The notes under the pieces are model-generated. The model was given only the letters and a program-made list of their open reading frames with translations. It ran no database searches and was not told the origin of the DNA. From NCBI GenBank assembly GCA_022747635.1, contig JAKTNV010000004.1:87236552-87300551 (forward strand): DNA of 64,000 nt, given 5' to 3'. The position numbers and the translations under genes were made by a program. This document shows, piece by piece, positions 36,894-50,124 of the stretch (its first letter is position 1; each line of letters opens with the position of its first letter). The stretch is from Hetaerina americana. Lineage: Eukaryota > Arthropoda > Insecta > Odonata > Calopterygidae.

Positions 36894-37792
36894 CAAGGCC
36901 TGTCCCAAAAGTAGAAGGACTGAGTCGATTAAAAATATTGCCAACATTCACTCAAAGGTCTTCGAAGTGGCACCCTTGAGCACCCATACGCCGCTGCCAG
37001 CGGGGTTTCCACGAATTTTACGCATTTTGGAAGGCTGTACCCGGAATACTGCTAAGCTCCCTCGTCACGGCCTGTTGTAACGCATCCACCGAGCCGTGGT
37101 GACCTCTTTTCGGCACGAATTTGAGGCGGGGGAAGAGGAAGAAGGTGGGGCTTTGTCAAAAAAATTTGGACCCTCACTCAAATGGTCAAGAATATTGGCA
37201 GATCCACTTGCGAGTTTCCTTTTGTTCGTCCGAGAGCACTCGCGGCACTAACTACGCACATGCCATTCACATACCCATGTTTTGGGTAACACGTCTATGC
37301 ACATCACTTTTAGGGATGCCAAGTTCATTAGAAACCATGCGAACAGTTAATCTGCGATCCTTGTCCAATAAAGCCAATACTCTTGCAAGATTTTAGTCAC
37401 TTTTTGAAGTCAAAGGGTATCCTGAACTTTCGGCGTCTTCAACTTCCACTCTACCTTCCCAAAACAACTTGTGCCAATCAAAAACACCCGATCTATCAAT
37501 GGCGTTATCACCATAAGCTGCCTTGAGCACGTCATAGGTCTCTTTTCTGGTTTTTCCCAGTTCACGCAAAATTTTATGGCGTAGCGCTGTTCCTTAACCG
37601 GTTCATGACGAAGCGTAACGAGGTCACGTTATAGAGGTTTCGTAAAGGAATTATTCGCACTCCGCAAAGTCTGAGAGCCAATTGCCACTGGCCTCCAGCC
37701 TTTCCTGAGACTCCCCTCCTTCGAACCCAGCGAGAGAAACGTCCGTCTGTCTATCCGGAAAAAAATAAGTCCTACCCTCGGGACAGACCTTG
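36894..37792 (-). mobile_element. Decayed mariner element, same family as the fragment at 2742-3095
   Basis: The ends are AAGGCCTGTCCCAAAAG at 36895 and, inverted, AAGGTCTGTCCCGAGGG ending at 37791, with TA to the right. On the minus strand the transposase start reads AIKFCVNW, then VFDWHKLFWEGRVEVED near 37480-37430. Stops and frameshifts are frequent, the acidic catalytic blocks are not recognisable, and the ~900-bp length suggests an internal deletion. Confidence 0.7.
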
Positions 37793-39239
37793 TATTTGAA
37801 TGATGGGCGTCATTTGCACCATGAGCGCGCAAAAGATTATGTGACCTGTAAGAAGCAATCCCGCTTTTTAATAATTTTGGCATTTCGATAGCGCTACGAG
37901 GTGATATCGCCAGGTGACTTTGCTACGAGCATCTCGTCAAGGGCACAATCAACCAATGGCGACACTTTCAGCGCCAACCCTTGAGGAAACTCGCAGGGCA
38001 TGGCAGAGAGGATTCCTAGTTGACTTTAAAATTCAATACTGTGGATCTTATTATACTTGGCCTTGTTGCAATTAGGATGCAATTTCCACCTATTGCTACC
38101 TTCATGAAACAATCAAAAATCCTTTCGCCGCTGTAATGCCGTAAAGAGAAGTACAGGTAAGTTTGAAATTATTATGCTACCCATTTCTGAAGCGCATACT
38201 ATGAAATACTTACTTGTGAAAAGTGCTTTAGCAGATTATATGTCATTTGATGAATTCATATGAGAATACTGGCGTGACTTGACGATTGACATGTGAGGCG
38301 ACGGCGTAAACATTCCAATAGATCGGCTATAGTTATATTTCAGAGCACTCTGTCTGGTCTCACTTCTATGCCGTGAAGGAAACCTCGGATGAATTGGCCA
38401 TTAGATAAATCCTCCTGCAAAAAACTTGAATATTGATTTTTAGTCAATAAATATGACTGCTGGATTACGATAAATGGTATTTTTTAGAAAGGTTGAAGAT
38501 AAATATATATTCCATAACTCACGAGTATACTTATAAATCCTCAAAGTCCGTTGTTTCAACGCGCAAATGACAATCAAAATATGGAGTTTAACAAAAGTTT
38601 TATGTGTATAGAACTTTTGCAACGATATCCTTGTGAATGCATGTAGTATTATATATTATACAAACGTTAATTCGCATGGAATTAGACATGCATCACTTGT
38701 TTTAGTACTGTAATTTCAATAAAAATGAAATATTTTTGTATTAACATAAAGATACTATATTCGTGACATCTTCTGTAAAATAATAAAACTGCCGATGACG
38801 TTTGGATCGCGATGTTCCCTTCTGTTATTAAATCGAAACAATGAAAACTATTTTTAATAAAGCATATCAATTAAGTTCCTTTTTCGTTAAGGTTATATTC
38901 CGTGGATGTATGTAACCCAAAGGCTGAGGATCTAGACCACCCTTGTTTGACAAGCTTATCTCAATTCACGCTCTTTTTCTCTTCTCATATTCCTGTTACC
39001 CTTCTCTTCCCTTCCGCTGCTCTCCATCATCCACCACTATCGCTCTTACTTGCCTCTCTCATCTCCCAACTCTGTAGACAACTGATCATATTCCCACGCC
39101 GCAAAGATATTGACCGTGTCTTTCAATCACTACTTAAACAGCGGAAATATCCACTTTTATAAATATGAATAATGAATACGATTGGTTGAAATATCACAAT
39201 GACATTGAAACCGCATTTTCATTTATTATTCGCAGTAGT
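37793..39239. other. Intergenic DNA, no recognised gene
   Basis: AT-rich sequence with a C/T-rich stretch at about 38965-39100. The frame at 38902-39162 follows that compositional bias and shows no family likeness. Confidence 0.4.
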
Positions 39240-39480
39240 CATGCTCACCGGAGTTTTTTTTAGAATTACATAGTTATCTGTAAGCTACCACTAGGGTGCG
39301 TTGCAGGGGGTGATTACGCACCAAACTACTTTTACACAAAATACTTTTCCCTGCTAGCGTGGTCGGACATCGTTATTCTGATCCATTAGCGTTTTTGGGC
39401 AAATGATATTATCAATCTATCTGTTGTGGAATAGCATCCACTACCAACTTAAGAATATAATCATGTTTTGTTGCCACCAT
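39240..39480 (-). mobile_element. CR1-like LINE, 3' end fragment
   Basis: On the minus strand the segment 39460-39270 matches the end of the LINE at 60515-61205: the CAGATAGATT block, a PRTI-like stretch, then CACGCTAGCAGGGAAAA, an ACACAAAA-type block and CCTGCAACGCACCCTAGTGG. The two copies diverge by roughly a fifth by eye. Only the 3' end is here, as expected for 5' truncation during retrotransposition. Confidence 0.6.
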
Positions 39481-39747
39481 CACTGTAATGTATGAATTTA
39501 TTAACGAGAAAATACAAAAAGCTGTAGACTTATGAAATAGACTTTTGCATATAGCTCAAGATTTAAGAATGCATCTAGAAACACGTCATGACACCTTCGA
39601 TTCCAATATGAGTTCAGAAAAGGTAAACGAGCAAGTGTTTCGTCGGACAGGATGCAGTTTCAGTGATTTTTATTGTGATTAGTTATCATTTCAACCAATG
39701 ATTGAAAAAAAAGGTTATTAATTTGACATGATTCCACTATATTGTCT

Positions 39748-40035
39748 GCAGCGAAAGTTGAATTCGCACCAACTTGACGTCAAGACGGAGGAATATCTTA
39801 ATACTGAAAGGCTTACGCGGGGTAAGACATGTCACGAGCATGCGCGTGGAGGAGACCCGGCTACGTCGTCTGGAGGCGATACATACTCGTAAATGGACGA
39901 AACCTGGCCTGTGAAAGCCACGTTCGACTTCTTGTAATCGAGCTTGGAATAAAGTGACTTTAAGAGGGATTGGAGTCTGTTCATTTTTTATCGCCACCGC
40001 CTCCTCGATCTTGCTTCGAATTCCTAACATCAGAA
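39748..40035 (+). repeat. 5' LTR of the gypsy-like element
   Basis: Shares blocks with 42671-42900: GCAGCGAAAGTTGAATT at the start, CGGAGGAATATCT, CCTGGCCTGTGAAA, GTTCATTTTTTATCG/CTCG and CACCGCCTCCTCGATCTTG near the end. The many substitutions and indels between the two show an old insertion. Confidence 0.65.
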
Positions 40036-40699
40036 TTGGGATTTATCTCAGCCCTCCTGACAACGTGGAAAAAATTCATCTTCTTTTTGGCTAGCGATAG
40101 AATGAATGCAGCACTTTTTTACGCATTGAAGAGGGTTAGGAGCAGTCAGGGAGCTACCGAACATGTTGATCTTCCGCCGTTTCACCTTAGAGTCCGTCGA
40201 TGCGTCGACCGTTGGATTTAACACATCGAGGAAATAAGGGAGGAATTTGGTCTACTGCCCAGATGCTCTTAAGAGTGGGGCGTTTGACGGCTTGACAGAC
40301 GATTCCGAGATATGGTTCTATAACTGATCTTCAGTCTGGTGTTATTTTAAAAATGACATTTTGGAGGGTTTTCCTCCGCTTTAAATTCTTGGCCGTTTTC
40401 TTTATAAATCCGCTACTTGTAGTAGTTAAAATTCCAATCCTTTTCTACGTATGCTCATTAGAAATTGGCCCTACTTAAAAGTTTGAGGGCCCAATTGGGA
40501 ACTAAGGATCTAATTGAATTGATTGTGTATGATATTGGTCATGGTAAAATACAGGAGTCAGCTAAAAGGTGCGACTTTACTTCCATCTCCGATTATTTCT
40601 CACTTGAGCTCAATTCCAGTGCTGGCGCGTGCTGAGGTAACGGATGACGGTTTCATCGAATCGGGTTGGGAGGAGACCAACGCTAGCGGAATTAAGCGA

Positions 40700-40800
40700 C
40701 CAAAACTGGAATTAAAAAGATGGAGATCACATGTTATGACGTGTTATCTCTGCAAACGTTTTTGGAAATTTGGCATAAAAAGATTGTCTTTCGTTTAAAA
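40700..40800 (+). pseudogene. gag zinc-knuckle-like remnant
   Basis: The frame 40523-40798 ends with HVMTCYLCKRFWKFG, which resembles the start of a retroelement CCHC knuckle (C-x2-C-x-F), but the following His and Cys are lost. A weak call that rests mainly on position before the protease. Confidence 0.35.
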
Positions 40801-41022
40801 TTCCATCCGCAAACAGGTCGAAGTCCCAAGTCCTCAGGCAAACTCCTCCACGGCCGATAACAATGCAAATAATTAAAAAAGTGTTATTTTTGTTGTAATT
40901 CTGGACCCTTACAAGACGAATGCTCTCTCAAAACTTCAATAGAAAGCCGGCAAAACTATATTAACCTTATAAGGAGCGGTAAAACAGTTTTTCCCACCAA
41001 GGCAACGACTGACTGAAAAGCT

Positions 41023-41256
41023 TTGATGGGATTGATTGATACGGGAAACGACGTATCCTTGAAGCCCAATACATTTTTGGGCGCCTTCTCCCTCAAGCTA
41101 TTACGACATGAACTTCAAATATCGGGTATTACGTCCGGGAGGCCTATGTCTAAGTATCATTTTGACGCTACCGTTGAGATTTCCGGTCAGAATACGAAGC
41201 TCATTTTTTTGGTGGTACTTGCTGCATGCCTTGACTATGAAGCCACAATAGGCTGA
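41023..41256 (+). pseudogene. Retropepsin-like protease remnant
   Basis: The frame contains GLIDTGNDVS, the DTG active-site motif of aspartic proteases, then FLG...FSLK and a hydrophobic FLVVLAACLDYEATIG segment like the retropepsin C-terminal part (ILG-type turn). It is about 77 codons, slightly short. Reading continues straight into the integrase region without an RT domain. Confidence 0.6.
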
Positions 41257-41275
41257 CTTATTCAACCTATGATAA

Positions 41276-41757
41276 ATGCACATTGTCCCCCGACAGAGTA
41301 GGCTGCTACGCTTAGGAACCGAGAAAACAATTAATTCGATTTTGCTGCATTCCTGGTTTCCAAGGCCGAAACAGCATGTCGAAAATTATGTTAAACACTG
41401 CTTCGTTTGCGCTGTTAAAAATAGACGTACTGGCCCCTCGCAGAGATATGTCCAATTACGTGAGAAACCCTCTATCGCAATCATACAGTTGATGTCGACT
41501 GCCTTGATCCCTTGCCGGTGTCCACTGATGAGCATACAAATGTCCTTGTACTCAATCATTCTTTCACAAACTATTGCAGCTTTGTTTCCCAAAATTATGT
41601 GAAAGTAAATGAAATTCAGCGGATCTTGAAATTTTTAATCTCTTGTTTTGGTGCCCCAAAAGCAGTCATAATGGAAAATGACACCAATTTTCATAATTTA
41701 TTAGTAAGTAAGTGGCTTGATGAGTGGGATATCCGATATCATTTTATAACTTAAAAC
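41276..41757 (+). pseudogene. Integrase remnant of the gypsy-like element
   Basis: In two frames. First the zinc-binding part, with KTINSILLHSWFPRPKQHV and YVKHCFVCAVKNRR (the Cys pair retained, a His lost). Then the core from about 41515: LPVSTDEHTNVLVL, SFTNYCSFVSQNY, and FGAPKAVIMENDTNFHN, where the usual DNG-type catalytic Asp region is altered. A frameshift lies at about 41480-41515. Confidence 0.75.
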
Positions 41758-42670
41758 CGATATTCAGAGAGCAAATGGACAATTGAGCGGTACATAAGCA
41801 CAGTCATGTACTTAATAAGGATGGAGACAAAGTTGAAGTCAGAATAGCCGAGTGTTTTGTTGAGAATCTACTTAGTTCTGAACACTACCTTGCGAAAAGC
41901 GACTGGCGTCAGTCCACTTCAGGTATTGATGGGCATTGAAATCACCACCCCACTTATTCAAGCCGCTGTGAATGATTGATCTAACGCCTATCAGAGATAT
42001 AAATGTTGACAGGAGGCGTGTGAGAGAACGATTTCGGCCAGATCTCGGGTCAGATCTTCCTGGGCTGGACTCTACTCCACCTTGGCAACTCCACCGTGGC
42101 AGCCTCCAATACAGCGTTGGGAACCTCTTGCTGCTTTACCGAGCGAGCAAGCTCCACTAGGGCAAAACGGACTTCGAATTTCTCGGACCTTACGAGATCC
42201 GAGAGGTCACATATGAGGGCCGCTACGGGTTGAAGCGAGTTAGTGCTGCCCGGTACGAGACCATTAAGGCAGCCAAGGGGCAGCTGCGACCGTGACCTTG
42301 AGATTAGTCGGCTGCGACTTGCATGAATAATCTTATCACTAAATTTGAAGATGAAAGGTGATGACGGGATAAGCATTGAGTACCCATACTCTCATGATGA
42401 GTTTTGGATTTTCCAATGTAATTTTTACCTAGAAGTGTGGGTTGGATGGTCCCATAAATGTTTTTTAGACTAATGTCTTTTGAACTTCTAGGATCGACAT
42501 CAGCCCATGGCACGCTCGATCTGATGACTGATCGGAAAACGCTGATTACGGCGGTGGAGACTCGAGTTCGTCTCCAAAGTTTATGTGGACATTTTTTAAA
42601 AGTTGAATACTAGCATTTTCAGTAATTGACTCGCGGCAGTTCCGAGAGCGTGAGTGCGTCAGGATGGCCG

Positions 42671-42900
42671 TGTTAGCAGCGAAAGTTGAATTTGCGTCAA
42701 CGTGGACGTCACGGCGGAGGAATATCTCAAATCGGAAAAGCTGTCGGGGGAAGGAGACTGGCTCCGCTGCCTCGAGGCGACAGATAGCTGTGCAAGCCCT
42801 GGCCTGTGAAATTCACGGTCAACTCCTTGGAATAGGGCTTGGACTCAGTTCATTTTTTCTCGTCACCGCCTCCTCGATCTTGTTCCGAATTTTTGTCATT
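42671..42900 (+). repeat. 3' LTR of the gypsy-like element
   Basis: Homologous to 39748-40035 as described there. The LTR may begin further left (from about 42500), since the 5' LTR could be truncated; I could not fix the outer ends. Confidence 0.6.
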
Positions 42901-42960
42901 ATTATCGAAGAATATCGAAAACTATTAGAAAAATTGAAGATGATCTGGGTGACACTCGGC

Positions 42961-44811
42961 CTTTCACAAATTTCTAAAATTTAATTGCGCTAGGGTCACG
43001 AGGGCTCCTTATCATTGAAGCCGCACGGCAGGGGGTGGAGATAATCAATGAGGAAAGGGCCCACAGCTGAAACTCTAGCCGGGGCTCCTCGAAATGGCAA
43101 CGTTCCCGTGGCACGTAAGAAAATATGATATATCAGTATCGATGTTTTCGGGATCAATGCAACTGGAAAAACGTGACCGAGCGATAAACATCGCGTGCTA
43201 CCAAAACTATACTTTAAGACAACACGGTTATAATATGGACTCATGACAGCAAACGATTCGGCTAATTCGGCTAACATTATAATTGATAAAGAGAGGCATT
43301 TATTTCTTTTAGGCAAGCATATTTAGGCTTAGATGAAAGAAGATGGGGTCCCGAGAGATGTGCGGTGTAGAGAAATCCGGGCGTCATAAACCGGTACACA
43401 AACCATGAACCAGGTTTACAACGGCCGGCGCAGGCAAACTAAGTTGTGAACGCGTGAGTTAGTCGGTCATTCGATCCAAGCGACAAAAACAATCCTCCCA
43501 CCTTGGCAGAGAAAAATAAAACGATAGGATGATGCTATGGACGATTTCACGACGGAACGGGTCCGGCGACGGAGACTAATCCCGAACTTTCCACGAAATT
43601 TTATAAAAAAACGGCGGAGAAACTCAGCTCAGAGAAATGATCGCAGTGGGTGAAAACTCAACCCCCACCAGAAAAGTCTCCTCCCAATACATCATGGGGT
43701 GTGACCGACCAAATAACAAGCATTCCACGAAAATATGAAAAATACGGTCAATTTTCCCACGGACCTACTGAATATAAACTTTTGTCAGAGTTGTTACGGA
43801 CTCGGCTCTACCGCTACATAGCGTAGGAGTTCACGGAATTACTCGTGAATCTGCCGGCAAAAATTTCACCCGACGGTTCGCTGATATTCACGTGAAAGTA
43901 GGCACTATTCACCAATAAAGCCATTGAAGCAGGCAATATTCCCTAGGATAGATCATCCGGTGACCCAGCTGATCATCATCGGGGAGAGGTAAAATTATAC
44001 GGAGGACATGTTGGGGCAGGAAGTCAGTGCCGGGGCCTGTGTTTCTACTTCAAGTGAGTATTCAAATCGGGAATAGAATGGGGAGGGGTGAGCGGGTTTG
44101 TGGGGTAGATGATTAGGAGAGAGGGAAGCAGTTAGCTGGTGGGGAGAAAGAGGGGCGGGGAAGTACCCGCTGGAGTATTGCGTGGGGAAATGTAGTTTCT
44201 TTTACTTTTGTAACTATTAATAAAAAATATTGCTGATGATACTAAGTACACTCACCCATCTTTATAGGGTGATTTATCTTTATAAACGCAAAGGATAATT
44301 CACGGTATTATCAATATTCAAATCCCACACTATACAACCCAACATAATATTATAGCAGCACCTGAGAGTCTGGGTCAGTCTAGGAAACAGTATCTCAAAA
44401 TAAGTAAAATGCCTACTTTTGACTTTGCTAAATACTAAAGTCGATACAATCATGCCTATGCTCACCAGAGAAGTGCTACAAATAATGAAAAATCCACACA
44501 CTTTCGACTTCAAGAGAGACTGCAGTCTCCAAGTCATGCACATGTTCAACACTGTCGGATAAAAATGCTATGCCTTCCATTCCCTTTACCCATTCTTCTC
44601 CACCCATGCCTCGCTAATCTACGAAGATTATACTCTCAATATTGCCACTGGGTAATCTTTTACATGAAAAATATGCCAGATATCGGCAAGAACGGCCAGG
44701 AAATTGTTCCTGGTTGACGCAGTGGAAATCTTCGAAAAAATATTAATTTTGAATTTTGAAAATCATTAGCCTCCGGCCTTACGCAGCTATTTGACAATGC
44801 TGAAAGCTTAA
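42961..44811. other. Intergenic DNA, no recognised gene
   Basis: A GC-richer stretch covers about 43340-44200, with a purine-rich segment at 44080-44190. Frames at 42996-43316 and 44280-44552 have no family likeness. Confidence 0.4.
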
Positions 44812-45120
44812 GAGTTGTAGTAGTATTAATGGGAGGTGACCGACAGCTGAGGTCATTTGCGCCTTAGGGGATGAACAGGAAAGGATGAAGAGTGGAGAGA
44901 AACCCGGCGTCGGCATTAGCCTACTCTTTACGAAAGGCGCCAAGGGGTCCGCAGCTTAACGTCCCATCCGGCGGACGGCGTACTCACTCAAAGTGCCTTC
45001 CACAGAGCACCTCAAGTAGGAATCGAGATACCTCTGAAAAACATTCAACACCATCGGGATTTGAACCCGGGTCCTCAGGGTGGGAAGCCAGTACGATAGC
45101 CACCGCACCAATCCCTATCC
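44812..45120 (-). mobile_element. tRNA-derived SINE, full-length copy (SINE copy 3)
   Basis: Nearly the same sequence and orientation as the copy at 4131-4445. The head at the 45120 end has the A box region and an intact B box (GGGTTCAAATCC); the tail at 44812 has GTAGTAGTA-type repeats. It is the least damaged pair in the window together with copy 1. Confidence 0.8.
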
Positions 45121-45254
45121 CCAGCTCAAGAGTGCTGATCAGTCTGAGCAAAGATTTTCTCGCACTGTAGTGAGGGTTCTTGGGAACTAATTATAGGTAA
45201 ATCCTGAAGGCATTTGCTGCTACTACTATAATAGCCCTCCTGTATGCAAACACG

Positions 45255-45516
45255 GGAGCACTCTCAGAATCTTATATTTCAAATTTCAGAAATGCTTTTA
45301 ATCGATAAACTAAAAATGTGTTGAAATTTCATTTCATAGTTACAATTTTACATAATCGATTTCGTTTATTGTTCAGTGCCTACCTGGAGCACTCTCAGAA
45401 TCTTATATTTCAAATTTCAGAAATGCTTTTAATCGATAAACTAAAAATGTGTTGAAATTTCATTTCATAGTTACAATTTTACATAATCGATTTCGTTTAT
45501 TGTTCAGTGCCTACCT
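45255..45516. repeat. Perfect 131-bp tandem duplication
   Basis: The unit 45255-45385 (starting GGAGCACTCTCAGAATC) is followed directly by an identical unit 45386-45516, as far as I can read. No gene lies inside. Confidence 0.92.
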
Positions 45517-48500
45517 GGACGACTGGCCTTTGATTTCTGAAGGTTGACTGTTAAATTTGACAACGTTACATAAAAATGTTATGCATGACCATGTAATTTG
45601 TAGATAGTATCAATTTCATTTAGTCTAATTCATTTAGATTTATGATGAAACATTTATAAATTAAGAACCAATATCTGAACAAGTATAATACGTTACATTT
45701 TTTCTGTCTTACAGAAGTGGAACCATATATCCTTTTGATGCATTCTAATAACAATTCTTTTCATACATTCAAACAAATCCCTCCATTAAGTTCCCCAAAT
45801 TCAAGACCTGACAAAAAAGCATTCTCGCTCCCGAAAAACGTAGATTCACCCCATTTAATCACAACCCTACGGACCTAGTACAACATAAAATATCCAATTT
45901 ATGGAACAAAATAACGTCAATTTGAAGATAGGATACCAAGTAGCTGAGTGAATTTTGTGATTCTCGCATAGGTCTGTCCAAAGGTCATATTAATATTCAG
46001 GTCCCGTAATACTGGACGAATCGAGCAGATAATAACGCTGAAAGGAGATGGCATGATTCTCTCATTAAAAACTCCAATTGACCGTGAGATTAGGGTTGAA
46101 TGTTTATTCTTTTCAGGACGCTTCGATCGTCCGCCCTGCGATAGGTATTGCATTCATAAAACCACAATAAACACGGAATTCTCTCTCAATTGACCACGAA
46201 ATCCACCCTCACTTCTTTCAACTTCACAAATGACCATCTTCCGTGCCAATTTTGAGGTGTTAAGGCAAAGTAATGAAAAAATAAGGATTGTCGTGGACAT
46301 ACGCAATAGTCGAGGGCCTTATTCCGCACCAAATGAATCGAATTTTCTCTGATGAGAACCCTTTCCACGTAATTCCGCCGGTGGAGGTGAAGGGGCGACA
46401 TCCTTACATTCCATGCATTACAAAAACACATAATTGACAAAATTTATTTTGCATTTGAGAATTTCAGGATGTCAGAAAAATTTCTCGATCAAATTAAAAT
46501 TCAACGTAGTCTATAATAAAAACAGACGTAAACGTCTTCTTCTTGTTGATCCATAACATTTTCTGGAGTAATTTTGATAAGGATGAATTGAATTTCATTT
46601 CATAATTGTATTTTAGATCACAGTGTGATTGGTTGCATGAATCATCATCGCTAAACACGTTAATTATTACAGTTGAGTACTAGAGGAGTAATATTATTGA
46701 TGCCCAGCACCATGGATTAAAGACATCTTGCGTGTGGCCCTTGTTGCTTGTTTTATCACTGAACGTAGTTGCTTGTTTTATCACTGAACGGTTTCTAAAC
46801 TTCAAGCAATTTAGATCAATTGCCTGATTACTTCCTGCTTTTCTTTTAATACTATCGGAGGATAGATGAAAATCTGCTAACAGTACTGATTCAGGCCACC
46901 CTACGAAAGAGTTTTTGTCCACTTCCTATGTCAGTCAACAGTGACCGAATTTACTCCTGGCTTTCAATGGCTCCTATAGAAACGGCCGCTCGTATCACGG
47001 TTGAAAAACGATTAAATGGCACCGACCTCCTTCGACTGGTCTTGGACACTTGGAGCGAAGCCTGAGGGAGAAAACTTTTTAATTTGAAATTAGTGAGGAA
47101 GTTACTCCTTAAGTGGTCGATGACATCCCTATATCGACATCTTTGGGGCTACTCGTGTGTGAACACTTAAAGAATTAAAAGAGACCTTTATCTTAGTCTG
47201 ATCCTTCATCTGTTAAGATATTTGTATAATAAACTTTGTGTAGTAATACTTATCATCTAAAACGTGCTGAGAAATAAATTTTTTTCGAGTTTCAAGGCAT
47301 GAATGAAGTTCTACATTCTTTAATGGTGTGTTTACAAAGCCGGGAGGTGCCAAATACGAAGCGCGTATTAGTAAATGCCACGCCTGTAACGTAAATTTAC
47401 TATTTATATTGTACATATGACACCAGATATGCATGCGTCAGATTAAAAACTGTTTCATTTATGTGACCACAACACGGGAACACTCAACTGCATTTGAGGG
47501 CCTCTTTTTCCGGAAATAACTGAAGCGAAATTCTGCAGAATACGGAAGACTTTAAGGCAATGACCCGTCTTAGACCGGGAATTTCCAGTTTCCACTGAGG
47601 GAGCCAATCACCACTCCGTGATCCGTGCGTAACGACGTGGAATTCGACGCGGCGGAAACTACTGCGCCCACCGGTCCGACGCGCCGTTGGGCGGCACTCT
47701 TCGCATGGGCCACTGAAGGGCTCTCACCCGTGCGCCTAGTGCGTTTTGATCTTCCTCCTGCAACGCGTGATGACCTGCGGCGTTCTCCTAATATGCCCAA
47801 TTTTTATTCCGCAGTGTGTTCCAATTCTTCAGCCATTTCGATTAAATGTTCGCGGGGACACTGCACACAGTGCCTATCGGATTTTTATGCTCCTGCGTGG
47901 ATTATGGACAGCATAGTCTCATTACATAGCTGAGGCTATTTATTCGACGAAAAATGGCATGACCGTTAATTAATTTCATAGCTGGTTTAATCGATTTATT
48001 GTTGGCCGTGGTGACGTTTATAAAATCTTTAACGTGTTCAGGTCATCATGATTCATATTAAAATATGATAATAAATCACAGAATCGAACTTCGGCGTGTC
48101 AAAGACAATAGGAAAATTTGTGAAAAGTACGAATTTCCAGCCTTACTTTAGGCCCCTAGAAAAACATTACTTTTAATGCAAGCGACCAAATATGAGCAAT
48201 ACAAACGCTTGTTTAATCAACCAATTCATGAAGATTTTTTTGTGAGGGTGTTTAAGTTCTTGTGCCATTTTATTTTATAGGTCCATAAAATGGGAAAGCG
48301 TCAGTCAAGTGGACTCGCGTCTGAACCTCCTTTTTACACGATTCGCCGAGCTCTAGGATGGACGCCTGCTCATCCCAAAGAGAATCTCAATGATTAATGG
48401 ACCTTCCATTACCCGCTTCCGGGCCAGTTTCGAAGCGTAGTTCGAAGCCTATTTACAAGTTTCGGCATCATGGAGGCAGTGGAAACAAGCAAAAAATATT

Positions 48501-50124
48501 TTAGCGTATGCAAGTTTAAGGCCACCATTCTCTTTACATGAGCAGTTTAATTTTTCCCGACTAAAAGCAATAGTAAAGTTAAATTCGAAGTAAAAATAGC
48601 GAAAAATGTAATACAATAAATGAACTATTACTAAATATAACACATCACTGTCTTTATTCAAGAAGTAAATTTTCTAAAACCGCTGGTTTGGAGATATATT
48701 TTAATAAACTCGTTATGCCATCAAGAACAATCAGAGAGACTCTAAAGGGAGCTTCTTATTAATACACCAAAGTGTATGATTGTTATTTTTTTGGAGTATG
48801 GAGATGCTAATACTGTGCTGGTGTCGTGAATTTGCTTTTACTTATTTCAGTTTGATAATGCCTAAGGAATTTTGGTAACTGATGGATACACCAGGATATC
48901 ATTAGATTAAAATCTAAGCGGTTCTATTTTCTGATTACGAACTTGTTCTCTTCTCCTGGATGTCTGAATTATAAATCTTGTAAGGCTTAGTACTTTACTC
49001 TAAGATTTTAAACCAAAACTTAGAGATGATTACCGAGGATATATATCAGAGAGGAATGGTGAAGGTCAAACGTAAAGATGAAATTACGAAATAGTAAGGC
49101 ACTTTTTAAAATAATTATGAAAAGAGAAACTTCTGTGAAAACATTGCTATTACGTAGGTATGAACTCATTGCATACTTTAAGGCAGAGTAATTTGTTGAA
49201 GATATGAGTGGAAGACTAAGCGAGCCTGAAAAATCAGAAAAATATAACTGTAAACGACCACGCTAGATGAGAAAAGTATTTTCCTAATTAGCCTAGTATT
49301 TTGTCATTATTTTATCTATATGTATCATATTGTCCTTCTTGTAACTGGCAGCTCGTCACGTATGCGTAGAAATGTATTTGACTCGAAGATACCGTAGTTC
49401 ATGTTCCTGTAGTAAACATTATTTTCATCATTTGAAATATTTTTTCATGCTTTGTGGCAACTAAAAATTGAGCAGAACCAAAGCAGACTCCCGAGATGTC
49501 AACTGAAACGAGCAAAAAATACGCGACAACCAGGAAATATAAAAAAAATATTAGAAATATTCATATATGCAAAAAGGAAATTCAAGCGGTGAGTCGCACC
49601 AATCGAAACTCGGTGATAATTATGACTGTTGATTACAACGGTTTCTCTTAAACACAATGTTTTGTGCCAAGTTCGTACATTCCGACAGTTCACTTGCTTT
49701 GCCACGGTGGAAGTCAGGATGTCTTTTGATCGGCAATATAATCACATCACCGCCGGATAACTGTTTTATTTTAGAATGTCTGGCGGTCTCCTTTTCTTCG
49801 CTGCCACGGAAAGATAGTGGCCAAGAAGGTTAACCTAAAATTTCCCTTACACTTAATTAAACTGCTAAATTCGTGATTCGTTGTCAAAGTACAACGTGAA
49901 GTTAATGAAGGGTAGAGATTGCAGTGTTCAGTTATTTATTTCTTTAAAATAAAACGCGCCTTTTAAAGTTTAGGGGGCATGATTACCCATAAAAATTCTT
50001 GATATTGTTATACATAAGTTTCACCTGTGCACTTGATTGTTGACGCCGAGACGTTGACACGTGTGCTGCAAAATATAAATAAGTGGATAATTTCAAATAT
50101 GTTAATAAATTAAAAAAGGTTCTG
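45517..50124. other. Intergenic DNA, no recognised gene
   Basis: About 4.6 kb. Contains a 25-bp tandem duplication at 46743-46790 and a GC-rich, CpG-rich patch at about 47570-47800 with two overlapping arginine-rich frames of no known family. Other frames (46186-46440, 46680-46922, 47213-47434, 48449-48661, 49499-49705) are not recognised. Confidence 0.4.
46743..46790. repeat. 25-bp tandem duplication
   Basis: GTTGCTTGTTTTATCACTGA plus ACG occurs twice in a row (46743-46765 and 46768-46790), separated by TA. Confidence 0.85.

Larger units (their letters stand above)
39745..42960 (+). mobile_element. Decayed Ty3/gypsy-like LTR retrotransposon
   Basis: Two diverged direct repeats (about 39748-40035 and 42671-42900) flank a plus-strand interior with, in order, a damaged gag zinc-knuckle-like stretch, an aspartic-protease-like DTG region, an integrase zinc-binding and core region, and a C-terminal KFLGPYEI-like segment. 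Reverse transcriptase and RNase H are missing between protease and integrase. Frameshifts and stops are common, so it is inactive. Gene order (protease before integrase, chromodomain-like end) points to Ty3/gypsy rather than Copia. Confidence 0.7.

Noticed and set aside
47570..47933. Arginine-rich frames on both strands in a CpG-rich patch
   Set aside because: They overlap antisense to each other, show no known domain and have no convincing splice sites; composition explains them.
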